Program-made: the position numbers and the translations under genes
The notes under the pieces: generated by a model
Told to the model about the DNA's origin: nothing
The model's input: only the letters and a program-made list of their open reading frames with translations
The model's database searches: none
Shown: positions 1 to 8,295 of the stretch, one piece after another
Layout: the number at the start of each line of letters is the position of its first letter
Position numbering within the stretch: the stretch's first letter is position 1
Assembly (NCBI GenBank): GCA_002928955.1
Contig: PERT01000006.1
Span: 21,621 to 85,620, forward strand
Length of the DNA: 64,000 nt
Source of the DNA: Hyphomicrobium sp.
Lineage (GTDB): Bacteria; Pseudomonadota; Alphaproteobacteria; Rhizobiales; Hyphomicrobiaceae
Direction of reading: 5' to 3'

Positions 1-757
1 GGACCGCGGCGGTCCAACGATCGGGTGCAGTGCCTGGAGATAGGGTCGCGGTGCCGAGGCCCATGGCTTCGAGACCGAGGTCGGACAAGTTGCGGCGGGC
101 GTGGTCGTCGGGTGTCAGGATGTCGAGGGCGAGGCCAGTGATAGACGCGAGGCGGGCGATTGCGACAAGAGCGGGACCTGCACCGATCAACAGAAGCTTC
201 GGAGTCGGCAGGTAGGCGCGACGGAATACGTCGCCGTCGCGGCGGGTGTTGAGTTCGCCAAGGACGTCAGCGGCGGGGGGGGCGCCGATCGCACTCGTTC
301 CATCGTCGAGACGGGTGTTGAGAGTGAACGGCCGGCGCGCAACGGTTAGTCGGGACATGGCTTCGAGAGTGGACATGGCCAAGGCTTGATCGAAATAGAG
401 ATCGAGACCGGATCCGCACGGCAAGGCGATATCGAAATACCTGGATCCGCGTCCGAACCGGACCAGGCGGTTCTGGCCAGCGCGAATGACGGCCTGGGCT
501 TCGATCGAGATGGCACCCTCGAGGCAGCCCCCCGAGAGGTAGCCGTTGTAGCTGCCGTCCTCGCTGACGGCCATTTGCGCGCCGAGCGGCCGCGGCCCGG
601 GGCCCTCGATTCCGGCGAGCGTGACGAGTACTGCGCGCTTGCCGCGGCGGCGCCAGCGAACCAGCGCAGGCAGCACGTTGTCGGCATCGAGCAGGCCGGA
701 CAGATTTCTAGTGCCTTGCACCATGGGACCTTGGAAGTCGTCGCGGGTCAAACTCAC
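1..757 (-). CDS. XdhC/CoxI-family protein, 3' end cut by window edge
   Basis: Reading the minus strand from a GTG at 757 (alternative ATG at 724) gives an open frame running off the window start. It carries the XdhC_CoxI hallmark SGGCLEG about 70 residues in, and later a Rossmann-type stretch LLLIGAGPALVAIARLA typical of the XdhC C-terminal NAD(P)-binding domain. XdhC proteins insert or sulfurate molybdenum cofactor in xanthine dehydrogenase-type enzymes. The gene begins 37 bases after the crtI stop on the same strand, so it is probably co-transcribed with crtI. No molybdenum hydroxylase is visible here, so its role next to a carotenoid gene is unexplained. The family call is strong; the function is inferred. 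Confidence 0.85.
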   Translation of the reverse strand, partial: MSLTRDDFQGPMVQGTRNLSGLLDADNVLPALVRWRRRGKRAVLVTLAGIEGPGPRPLGAQMAVSEDGSYNGYLSGGCLEGAISIEAQAVIRAGQNRLVRFGRGSRYFDIALPCGSGLDLYFDQALAMSTLEAMSRLTVARRPFTLNTRLDDGTSAIGAPPAADVLGELNTRRDGDVFRRAYLPTPKLLLIGAGPALVAIARLASITGLALDILTPDDHARRNLSDLGLEAMGLGTATLSPGTAPDRWTAAV

Positions 758-793
758 GGACGGAAAGCGCGCCTGCCCACAGACGCTCTCGTC

Positions 794-2341
794 TCAAACC
801 CTCACGAGCGCTTGGGCATGCGGGATCAGCCGGTCGATGACCTTGGCCGAGCACAATACACCCGGCATGCCCGCGCCAGGATGTGTGCCCGCGCCGGTCA
901 AATACAAGCCGTCGAGCCCCTCGGCCTTGTTGTGGAAGCGGAACCAGGCCGACTGCGTGAAGTGCGGCGAAATCGAGAAGCCGGCACCGGCAACACTGAG
1001 ATAGTCGTGTTTGAAGTCTTCGGGCGTCATGAAGAAATCAGCTTCCATGCAGTCCGGAAGTCCCGGCAGCATGGTTCTATCGAGCGCGGCCACGATGCGG
1101 TCACGCAGGCGCGGACCCTCGGATTTCCAGTCGATGTTGCCATCGAGATTGGGCACCGGACATAGCACGTAGAAGCTATCGTGCCCGGGCGGTGCGAAGC
1201 TCTGGTCCGTCGCCGTGGGGCGGTGAACGTAGAGCGAGAAATCGTCCGCCAGGATCTTCTTTTTGAAAATCTCATTCAAGAGTTCGCGGTAGCGTTGTCC
1301 CATCCAGATCGTGTGATGGGCGACATCTGGGTAGGTGCGGCGCGTGCCGAAGTATAGCACATAGAGCCCCATCGACAGCCGTGATTTGCGCTTGATGCGG
1401 GTCGACAGGGGCTGGACGGAAGCCGGCACCATTTCACCGTAAAGGTGCTTGGGATCGGCATTGGAGACCACGATATCGGCGGCGATGCGCTCGCCGCTTT
1501 CGAGACGGATGCCGGTAGCGCGGCGGCCGGTCATTTCAATGGTGGCGACGGTCTCGCCCAAACGAACGGCGATGCCTTCTTCAGACATCAGCTTGCCCAA
1601 CGCATCGACCAGACCACCTGTGCCGCCCATGGCGAAGAACACACCCCATTTGCGCTCAAGATAGTGGATCAAGCCATAGATAGAGGTGGTGTCGAAAGGG
1701 CTGCCGCCGACCAGCAGCGGCTGAATGGAGAACGCTTGCCGAAGCTTCGGGTGCTTCAGGTGTTTGGCGATCAACTGCCAGACGGTGCGATAAGCGCCGA
1801 GTTTGACCAATGTCGGGATCTGCTTGATCATGACCAAAGGCTGGTGAAACGACTGGTCGGCAAGTTCAGTGAAGCCAGCGTCGAACAATTTGCGCGAATG
1901 TTCCAGCAGTCGCAGGTAGCCGTCGGCGTCGGCAGGCTCGAAGCGGCGGATTTCGGCGAGCGTGTCCTCGACGGTACCGCCGTAGTCGAAGGTGTCGCCG
2001 TCGGGGAAGTAAAAGCGGTACCATGGCGAGAGCTTGCGGAACTCGACGTAGTCCTCGCGACGTTTGCCAAAGAGTTCGAACAACTCGTCGAACAGAAAAG
2101 GCGCGGTGATGACGGTCGGGCCCGCGTCGTGGCGATAGCCGTTGCGCTCAAAAACCTGGGCGCGGCCGCCAAGGCGCCGGGCGCGGTCGAACAGGGTGAC
2201 GCGATAGCCCTTTGCACGTAACCGGAGGGCGGCTGCGATGCCGCCAAAACCGGCGCCGACGATCACCGCATGGGGTGCGCCTTGGTCGCCTGAATCGGGG
2301 CCAGCCCGCTCCCCCACCATATTGCCGTCACCGTGCATCAA
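794..2341 (-). CDS. crtI: Phytoene desaturase CrtI
   Basis: A 515-residue FAD-dependent carotenoid desaturase. The N-terminal dinucleotide-binding motif VIVGAGFGGIAAALRL lies at about residues 26-41 and is followed by GGRAQVFERNGYRHDAGPT, typical of CrtI rather than CrtD. The C-terminal motif TGAGTHPGAGMPGVL is the conserved bacterial-type signature. CrtI converts phytoene through neurosporene to lycopene at the membrane. It is divergent from crtE, with the two-hairpin repeat between them, and sits upstream of the XdhC-like gene. A second desaturase gene at 47866-49425 is the CrtD type, so this copy is assigned as the phytoene desaturase. Confidence 0.93.
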   Translation of the reverse strand: MMHGDGNMVGERAGPDSGDQGAPHAVIVGAGFGGIAAALRLRAKGYRVTLFDRARRLGGRAQVFERNGYRHDAGPTVITAPFLFDELFELFGKRREDYVEFRKLSPWYRFYFPDGDTFDYGGTVEDTLAEIRRFEPADADGYLRLLEHSRKLFDAGFTELADQSFHQPLVMIKQIPTLVKLGAYRTVWQLIAKHLKHPKLRQAFSIQPLLVGGSPFDTTSIYGLIHYLERKWGVFFAMGGTGGLVDALGKLMSEEGIAVRLGETVATIEMTGRRATGIRLESGERIAADIVVSNADPKHLYGEMVPASVQPLSTRIKRKSRLSMGLYVLYFGTRRTYPDVAHHTIWMGQRYRELLNEIFKKKILADDFSLYVHRPTATDQSFAPPGHDSFYVLCPVPNLDGNIDWKSEGPRLRDRIVAALDRTMLPGLPDCMEADFFMTPEDFKHDYLSVAGAGFSISPHFTQSAWFRFHNKAEGLDGLYLTGAGTHPGAGMPGVLCSAKVIDRLIPHAQALVRV

Positions 2342-2435
2342 AATTCCTCGTGCAACCTATCGCGGAGCAGGATGCCCTGTTGGTGCGTCATTTGCTATAC
2401 CCACTTGACGCGACTTCTCGGCACTGGCGTCGTAG

Positions 2436-2603
2436 CTAGTGTTCCGGCGCTGACATTTGATTCCCGTTGCAACGCGCTCCAGATCAAATGTCGGCGCCTA
2501 AGGAACACTAGCAAACCTATGATTCTAGTGTAGCTTTTGCATCTGGCGTTTGGTTTCGAATCTAGCCCCGAGTGGGGACCAAACGTCAGATGCGCTACAC
2601 TAG
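2436..2603. repeat. Two-hairpin intergenic repeat, copy A
   Basis: Two adjacent imperfect palindromes, 2436-2511 and 2525-2603, are separated by a 13-base spacer. Both begin CTAGTGT and end ACACTAG. The arms of the first pair around ACATTTGA/TCAAATGT and those of the second around CGTTTGG/CCAAACG. The reverse complement of copy B (5553-5721) matches this copy along its whole length, including the spacer. The layout resembles bacterial interspersed mosaic (REP/BIME) elements. It lies in the 378-base crtI-crtE gap, so it could form transcript hairpins there; promoters for both genes must also lie in this gap. Confidence 0.9.
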
Positions 2604-2720
2604 GAATGGGCCAGACCGGTTTCGGTCGGAACACGGGTGTAAACGGTGCGGCACTTCGTTCGGATTTGAAGGGTTGCAGGCCACTTCGCGCCGTACGCAG
2701 CACGGCAAGCAGGACCGGAT

Positions 2721-3674
2721 ATGAAGCTCGAAGCCACGTTTGAGACACCAGCAGACCGCGCGGCGGGGAACGATCCGCCGTTGGGCGCCATGGTCGAAGC
2801 GCTCGAGCGCCGGCTTGGTGCTTCCATCGCGGCGATGCAAGGCCCCGGACCACGTCTCGCCGATGCGATGGGTTACAGCCTGCTGTTGCCGGCGAAGCGT
2901 GCCCGGGGCATCCTGTCCATGCTGACGGCGGCGAGTTGGGGGCTTGACTGGACCGATGCGCTCGACATCGCCGCAAGTCTCGAAATGGTTCATGCGGCAT
3001 CACTCATCCTCGACGATCTACCGGCCATGGACAATGCCGCGTTGCGCCGGGGAAAGAGATCGAATCACCTGGTCTACGGCGAGGCGACGGCGATCCTGTC
3101 AGCCGTGGGGTTGATGAACGAGGGCTTTGCGATCATCGCAGCCACGTCTGGGGCGGCAGCGGCTTACCGGGTCGAACTCAGTGCCAGCCTGGGCCGCGCC
3201 ATCGGTCCGCGAGGGTTGACCGGCGGCCAGGACGCCGATCTCGGTGCCAACGCCAGCGCCAAGAAATGGTCGCTACACGAGGTCGAGCAGATCCACGCGG
3301 CCAAAACCGGCGCGCTGTTTGAGGCCGCGGCTGAAATGGGCACGATGCTCGCCGGTATTTCAGGGCCGCGACTGAAGGCCATGGGCGATTTCGGCATGCA
3401 AATCGGCATCGCGTTCCAGGGCTTCGATGATCTCATCGACGCGCGGGCCGCCTCGGCTGATGCCGGCAAGGATGTCGGCAAGGACAAGGGCAAGCCAACG
3501 GTGGTCTCGTTGATCGGATGCGACCGGGCGGAGATCCGGGCCAACGAACTGGTGCGTAGCGCACTTGGTAGATTGGCGGACAGCGGGGCGGATAGGATGC
3601 TGCTCGAAGGCTACGTCGTGGCGTTGATCGACGGATTGAGGCAGCGCGGTCTCGGGCTCACGCCCACGCCGTGA
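2721..3674 (+). CDS. crtE: Geranylgeranyl diphosphate synthase, Pantoea-type CrtE
   Basis: A 317-residue trans-isoprenyl diphosphate synthase. The first aspartate-rich motif is DDLPAMD at residues 98-104 (DDx4D) and the second is DDLID near residue 236. It condenses isopentenyl diphosphate with allylic diphosphates to make C20 geranylgeranyl diphosphate for CrtB. The usual GGKRxRP element reads PAKRARG here. It differs clearly from the second crtE at 49636-50505. The wording around the first motif (DNAALRRGKRSNHLVYGEATAIL) resembles CrtE of non-photosynthetic carotenoid clusters such as Pantoea and the Bradyrhizobium canthaxanthin cluster. It is followed by crtW on the same strand. Confidence 0.9.
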   Translation: MKLEATFETPADRAAGNDPPLGAMVEALERRLGASIAAMQGPGPRLADAMGYSLLLPAKRARGILSMLTAASWGLDWTDALDIAASLEMVHAASLILDDLPAMDNAALRRGKRSNHLVYGEATAILSAVGLMNEGFAIIAATSGAAAAYRVELSASLGRAIGPRGLTGGQDADLGANASAKKWSLHEVEQIHAAKTGALFEAAAEMGTMLAGISGPRLKAMGDFGMQIGIAFQGFDDLIDARAASADAGKDVGKDKGKPTVVSLIGCDRAEIRANELVRSALGRLADSGADRMLLEGYVVALIDGLRQRGLGLTPTP

Positions 3675-3735
3675 TGACGGTGGACAGGGGCCGCTACAGC
3701 AAGCGTGCGACTATTTTAATGTGAAGGAGGGACCC

Positions 3736-4521
3736 GTGTCGACGGAAGCTGGAGCGAGTGGGCGAGATATCGGTCGCATTGATCCGGCAACGCAGGCAGC
3801 GGTGGGCTTGACTTTGGCGGTTATGGTGATCGCAGCCTGGGCGGCGCTGCACGTCCATGCCATGTTTTTCTACTCGTGGGGCGCCCATTCGGTGTTGACG
3901 GCGCCGATGCTGGTCGCCGTGTTGTGCTGGCTTTACGTCGGGCTCTTCATCATCGCGCACGACAGCATGCACGGCTCGCTGGCACCCTTTCGACCCGGCA
4001 CGAACCGGGCGTTCGGACGGCTGACCCTGCTGATCTATGCGGGCTTCGATTTTGACGCACTGAACAAGAAACACCACCTGCACCACCGGCATTCCGGCAC
4101 CGAGGCCGATCCCGATTTCTCGGACGCGCCGCCGCACGGTTTCTGGCGGTGGTACTACGAATTCATGGCCGAGTATTTCTCTGGGCGTGAAGCAATCGTG
4201 GTGACCCTTGCCGTATGGGTCTATGTCGGACTGTTCGGTGTCCCCCTGGTCAACGTGCTGGCGTTTTGGGCAGCGCCGGCGCTGTTGTCGTCACTGCAGT
4301 TGTTCACGTTCGGAACCTACCTGCCGCATGTGCCGGCTCACCCGGCCTTCTCCGACCGGCACAACGCACGCAGCAACGACTATCCAGTCTGGCTGTCGCT
4401 GCTGACGTGCTTCCATTTTGGATATCACCACGAACATCACCTGTTTCCGGGTGTGCCGTGGTGGCGGCTCCCGACAGCACGTGCGGCACAGCGGGCGCAG
4501 AGCGCCGAGAGCGCAGGTTGA
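3736..4521 (+). CDS. crtW: Beta-carotene ketolase CrtW
   Basis: A membrane di-iron oxygenase of the fatty acid desaturase/hydroxylase superfamily with the three histidine clusters of CrtW: HDSMHG, KKHHLHHRHSG and YHHEHHLFPG. It adds 4(4')-keto groups to beta-ionone rings, giving echinenone or canthaxanthin. The open frame can begin at GTG 3721, but AAGGAGGG lies at 3724-3731, inside that version. The GTG at 3736 with this Shine-Dalgarno just upstream is therefore the better start (261 residues). Several hydrophobic spans precede and separate the His clusters. Its substrate would come from CrtY (62301-63506). It converges on crtB with 36 bases between the stops. Confidence 0.9.
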   Translation: MSTEAGASGRDIGRIDPATQAAVGLTLAVMVIAAWAALHVHAMFFYSWGAHSVLTAPMLVAVLCWLYVGLFIIAHDSMHGSLAPFRPGTNRAFGRLTLLIYAGFDFDALNKKHHLHHRHSGTEADPDFSDAPPHGFWRWYYEFMAEYFSGREAIVVTLAVWVYVGLFGVPLVNVLAFWAAPALLSSLQLFTFGTYLPHVPAHPAFSDRHNARSNDYPVWLSLLTCFHFGYHHEHHLFPGVPWWRLPTARAAQRAQSAESAG

Positions 4522-4557
4522 AAAGGCGCAGGCGGAACTTGGTGTCCGATAGGCCGT

Positions 4558-5496
4558 TCAGCCGAGGCCGGGCATGGTCCACAGGCCGTCGCGCGGAGGG
4601 GGCGCCTTGATCGCGCGCGAAGCATGAGCGCGTCCGATCGAAAGACCGCCCAAGGCTGCCTGCGCCATCTTGCCCCGGCGGCTCACGCCGGCGCGCGTGT
4701 CCCAGGCCCGTGGGCCGCGCTTGCGCACAACCGTGCCGATCTGGCGGTAGATGCGGCGCGCCGCGGCGATCGCCCAGGCAGCGCGGATCGGGAGCGACGG
4801 CAGGCCATAGCGTGCCGAGAGATAATAGCGATCCGCCTCGTCGAGCAACCGATTGACGACCGCGAACACGGCATCGCGCTTGTTCGGATCGGCGATATCG
4901 GCGGCGCTCAGTCCGGCTTCGGCGAGCCAATCAGCGGGCAGGTAGACGCGGCCGGCCTTGGCGTCGGGGACGACATCACGCGCGATGTTGGTCAGCTGGA
5001 ACGCAATGCCGAGATCGGAGGCGCGGTTCAAGGCGGAGGTGTCGCGCACGCCCATGATCATGGCCATCATGACCCCGACGACCCCGGCCACATGGTAGCA
5101 GTAGCTCAGGGTGTCGTCGGCGGTCTGATATTGGCGGCCCTCGACGTCCATGCGGAAGCCTTCGAGGAGTTCTATCGGATGCCGAGCAGGGATGTGGTGC
5201 TTGGCGACAACGCGGGCCAGCGCCTGGAACACAGGATGCTCAGCGCGGCCATCGATCGCCGCCAGTGTCTGGCTGGTGAGACGCTCAAGCCGCTGCGCCG
5301 GCGGCATGGTCATGGCGGCGGTGTCGAGGTTAAAGCCGAGGTCTTGCCCGTCGATCTCGTCGTCGCAATGGCGGCACCATGCATAAAGCATATAGGCCGA
5401 TGCGCGGGTGTCGTCGTCAAAAAGCCGCGCGGCACCTGCAAAGCTCTTAGAACCGCGCTCGATCAACTGCCGGCTATGTTCGACGATTTCGTCCAT
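4558..5496 (-). CDS. crtB: Phytoene synthase CrtB
   Basis: A 312-residue squalene/phytoene synthase. It begins with the family pattern SRQLIERGSKSFAGAARLF, then has the first Mg-binding motif DDEID near residue 45 and the second in NIARDVVPDAKAGRVYLP near residue 175. It condenses two geranylgeranyl diphosphates head-to-head to phytoene, the first committed carotenoid step. It lies on the minus strand downstream of dxs, separated from it by repeat copy B, and faces crtW tail to tail. Confidence 0.95.
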   Translation of the reverse strand: MDEIVEHSRQLIERGSKSFAGAARLFDDDTRASAYMLYAWCRHCDDEIDGQDLGFNLDTAAMTMPPAQRLERLTSQTLAAIDGRAEHPVFQALARVVAKHHIPARHPIELLEGFRMDVEGRQYQTADDTLSYCYHVAGVVGVMMAMIMGVRDTSALNRASDLGIAFQLTNIARDVVPDAKAGRVYLPADWLAEAGLSAADIADPNKRDAVFAVVNRLLDEADRYYLSARYGLPSLPIRAAWAIAAARRIYRQIGTVVRKRGPRAWDTRAGVSRRGKMAQAALGGLSIGRAHASRAIKAPPPRDGLWTMPGLG

Positions 5497-5552
5497 GCAG
5501 CTCGATCAGGAAAAAATGGCCCATCAGCCGGAGATACTTCCGCGATTAGGAC

Positions 5553-5721
5553 CTAGTGTAGCGCATCTGACGTTTGGTGCCCACTCGCGGCGTGGCCCGA
5601 AGCCAAACGTCAGATGCAAAAGCTACACTAGAATCATAAGCTTGCTAGTGTTACTCATGGTTCCGACATTTGCTCTCGACGGTGCTGCGACGGGAAGCAA
5701 ATGTCTGCGCCGGAACACTAG
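5553..5721. repeat. Two-hairpin intergenic repeat, copy B (inverted)
   Basis: Two palindromes at 5553-5631 and 5645-5721 are separated by a 13-base spacer, each bounded by CTAGTGT and ACACTAG. Read as reverse complement, the order, lengths (79 and 77 against 79 and 76) and most arm bases agree with copy A at 2436-2603. The two copies therefore form a long inverted repeat bracketing crtE-crtW-crtB. This element fills most of the 361-base crtB-dxs gap. The rest of that gap (5722-5857) shows nothing recognisable. Confidence 0.9.
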
Positions 5722-5857
5722 CGACGCTTCAACTCTGGCATAGAGCAGAGGTCGGATGCCAAGTGCAACCTCGATTTCGGATCTGCTCCAAACAAATAAA
5801 ATGTCTCGAATTGATCGCTGAACGAGCGTCGTTCTCGGCAATAGCTTGTGGGCTGCG

Positions 5858-7807
5858 TTACTCGGCAGCATTGGCGGTGATGCGCCTGGGCGCCATGCCA
5901 CTGCGGCGGGTCAATTCGAACACGTGATTGACGATACCTTGGGCATCGAGGCCCGCGACCGAGAGTTGACCCGACTGCGTATCGTGCTCGATGAAGGCAT
6001 CGGGAAGGTAGAGAGGGCGAAGGCGATCGAGACGGTGATCGAGACCTTGTCGCGCAAGGCTTTGCATGGCAAGCGCCGCAAACCCGCCTGAGCTGCCCTC
6101 TTCCAAGGTTAGAACCAGCTTGTGTTCATGAACCAGAGTGGCCAGCAACCGATCATCGAAGGGCTTGGCGAAGCGGCCGTCGGCGATGGTCACGAAGATA
6201 TCGTGCTGGGCCAGGAGGCGCGCGGCCTCGATGGCCGCACCGAGCCTTGTGCCGTACGACAGAATGGCGATATTGCCACCTTCCTGGATCATGCGGCCGC
6301 GTCCGATTTCGAGCGGTGTGCCGTGGTCTGGCAGCGCTACACCCTGGCCCTCGCCGCGGGGATAACGGAACGCCGACGGCCGATCGTCGATCGCTGTGGC
6401 GGTTGCAACCATGTGCATGAGTTCGGCCTCGTCAGCGGCCGCCATCAGAACGAAGCCGGGCAGGCAGCCGAGGTAGGCGATATCGTACGTGCCGTGGTGG
6501 GTGAAGCCGTCGGAGCCGACGAGTCCGGCGCGGTCGATCGCGAAACGCACGGGCAGCTGCTGGATAGCGACATCATGGATGATCTGGTCGTAGGCGCGCT
6601 GGAGGAACGTGGAATAGATGGCTGCGAAAGGCTTGAACCCCTTGCAGGCGAGACCAGCCGCGAACGTCACGGCATGTTGCTCGGCGATACCGGCATCGAA
6701 GCAGCGGTCGGGGAAGGCCGCGCCGAACTTGTCGAGCCCGGTGCCCGACGGCATGGCGGCTGTGACGGCGACGACACGGTCGTCCCGGGTGGCCTCGTCG
6801 ATCAGCGCACGGGCGAAGACGCTGGTATAGGTCGGCGCTTTCGGCGCTGACTTGGACTGTTTTCCCGTCGCAATGTCGAACTTCTCGACGCCGTGGCCCT
6901 TGTCAGCTGAAGTGGCTGCCGGCTCATAGCCATGGCCCTTCTCCGTGATGATATGGATGAGCAGCGGTCCGTCGCGGTAGGATCTGGCCAGCTCGAACAC
7001 CCGGTCGAGTTCTGCGACGTCGTGGCCGTCGAAGGGTCCCGCGTAACGCAAACCCAGGCATCCGAACAATGTGGGCTGGCCGGAAAAGTCTGGTAACGTG
7101 CCGGATGCCAGGACAGCGTCGCGGTGCCCTTTGTCGGGCAGGCGGGACCTCAATGCAGTGAGATAGGAGGATAGCGCCCCCGCCGGCGGCGCAATCGACA
7201 TGTTGTTGTCGTTCAATACGACGATGAGGCGGCGGCCATGCGCGCCCGCATTGTTAAGGCCCTCGAACGCCATGCCGCCCGACATCGCGCCATCGCCAAT
7301 CACGGCGACAACGCTGTAGTCGTCGCCGGCAAGGTCACGGGCGGTTGCAAAGCCGAGCGCCGCCGAGATCGACGTCGAGCTGTGTGCCGCGCCGAACGGG
7401 TCGTACACACTTTCCTTGCGGGTCGTGAATCCGGCGGGGCCGCCAGCCTGGCGCAGTCGCGCCATCTGACGCCGCCGACCGGTCAGCAGCTTGTGCGGAT
7501 AGCACTGGTGACTGACGTCCCAGATCAGAATATCGCGCGGCGTGTCGAAAGCATGGTGAAGGGCGACGGTCAATTCGACTGCACCGAGGCCAGAGCCGAG
7601 GTGGCCACCGGTCTTCGAGATGGCCTCGACCAGGTCGCGACGGAGCTCGCCCGCAAGCTGCGGCAACAGGGAGCGCGGTAGCCGCCTCAAGTCGGCGGGG
7701 TCGTCGATCGATGCGGCGATTGAAGGTTCGGGGATCGCTTCTGCCTCTGCCGATGGTGTGCACAGCATGCTGTCGGTTGCGGGCCTCTGATCTCGGCGAG
7801 GATCCAT
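5858..7807 (-). CDS. dxs: 1-deoxy-D-xylulose-5-phosphate synthase
   Basis: A thiamine diphosphate enzyme joining pyruvate and glyceraldehyde 3-phosphate, the first step of the MEP isoprenoid pathway. The thiamine-binding GDGAMSGGMAFEGLNNAG region, the early GGHLGSGLGAVELT block and the transketolase-like GIAEQHAVTFAAGLA stretch are all present. The open frame extends to 7969, but ATG 7807 follows GAGGGA at 5-base spacing and gives 649 residues, normal for Dxs. It sits next to crtB and divergent from bchI, as in many alphaproteobacterial PGCs, where a dedicated copy boosts carotenoid and phytol precursors. Confidence 0.95.
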   Translation of the reverse strand: MDPRRDQRPATDSMLCTPSAEAEAIPEPSIAASIDDPADLRRLPRSLLPQLAGELRRDLVEAISKTGGHLGSGLGAVELTVALHHAFDTPRDILIWDVSHQCYPHKLLTGRRRQMARLRQAGGPAGFTTRKESVYDPFGAAHSSTSISAALGFATARDLAGDDYSVVAVIGDGAMSGGMAFEGLNNAGAHGRRLIVVLNDNNMSIAPPAGALSSYLTALRSRLPDKGHRDAVLASGTLPDFSGQPTLFGCLGLRYAGPFDGHDVAELDRVFELARSYRDGPLLIHIITEKGHGYEPAATSADKGHGVEKFDIATGKQSKSAPKAPTYTSVFARALIDEATRDDRVVAVTAAMPSGTGLDKFGAAFPDRCFDAGIAEQHAVTFAAGLACKGFKPFAAIYSTFLQRAYDQIIHDVAIQQLPVRFAIDRAGLVGSDGFTHHGTYDIAYLGCLPGFVLMAAADEAELMHMVATATAIDDRPSAFRYPRGEGQGVALPDHGTPLEIGRGRMIQEGGNIAILSYGTRLGAAIEAARLLAQHDIFVTIADGRFAKPFDDRLLATLVHEHKLVLTLEEGSSGGFAALAMQSLARQGLDHRLDRLRPLYLPDAFIEHDTQSGQLSVAGLDAQGIVNHVFELTRRSGMAPRRITANAAE

Positions 7808-8295
7808 GGTGCTTCCCTCACAGCGGAGATGGCGTCGAAGCGGAAGACGAGAGACTCCACCTCGGGCCATCCAGCCCTCGATTGAAACGGGCAGCCGGGC
7901 CCGTTTGCCGGGTCCTTCGGCCGTTGCCGGTGTCGCTCGAACGTGCCGCCGCGATGGCGTCAAGGACAAGGCGATGCCGGTTCGAAAGGATTAGAAGCTG
8001 GCTGCGACAAAATGTAAAGAAAAGTTTACGTCAAATGTTTTGGACAGTAGTGTCAAGCACCGCCCCGCCTGCATTTTTTCTTCGAACGGCAAAGTTTGGC
8101 GGCTTGCGAACATGCAATAGGGATAGCACGCTCCAGGGCCGTCAAAAACGAACCGGCGGCTGGCATCAGCGATGCGGCTCGCATAGGGTCTGGATCGCAA
8201 GACGTCAACGGCCGAGGCGGCAGTCGCCAAGGCCAACGTGGCTCGTCCACGCCACTCGCGCAGTACTACGGGCGCCGGAACGGTGAAAGCAACGC
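7808..8295. other. Divergent dxs/bchI intergenic region
   Basis: This 488-base stretch has no credible gene. It must hold the promoters of dxs (leftward) and bchI-bchD-bchO (rightward). The AT-richer part at about 8010-8060 includes the PpsR-like palindrome at 8013-8030. On the minus strand it also has TTGACG- and TTGACA-like hexamers that could serve dxs. Confidence 0.6.
8013..8030. promoter_or_regulatory. Near-consensus PpsR/CrtJ operator
   Basis: TGTAAAGAAAAGTTTACG fits TGT-N12-ACA with one mismatch in the last base, and the half-sites TGTAAA/TTTACG are nearly symmetric. PpsR/CrtJ binds such palindromes at bch and crt promoters. The location between dxs and bchI would let one site influence both directions. 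Confidence 0.6.

Noticed and set aside
386..1165. Long plus-strand open frame across the XdhC-like gene and the end of crtI
   Set aside because: It is antisense to two genes with clear family motifs and has no recognisable domain.
2436..5721. Inverted repeats as terminal repeats of an insertion sequence
   Set aside because: No transposase lies between them and each copy is itself two palindromes, so a REP/BIME-like element fits better.
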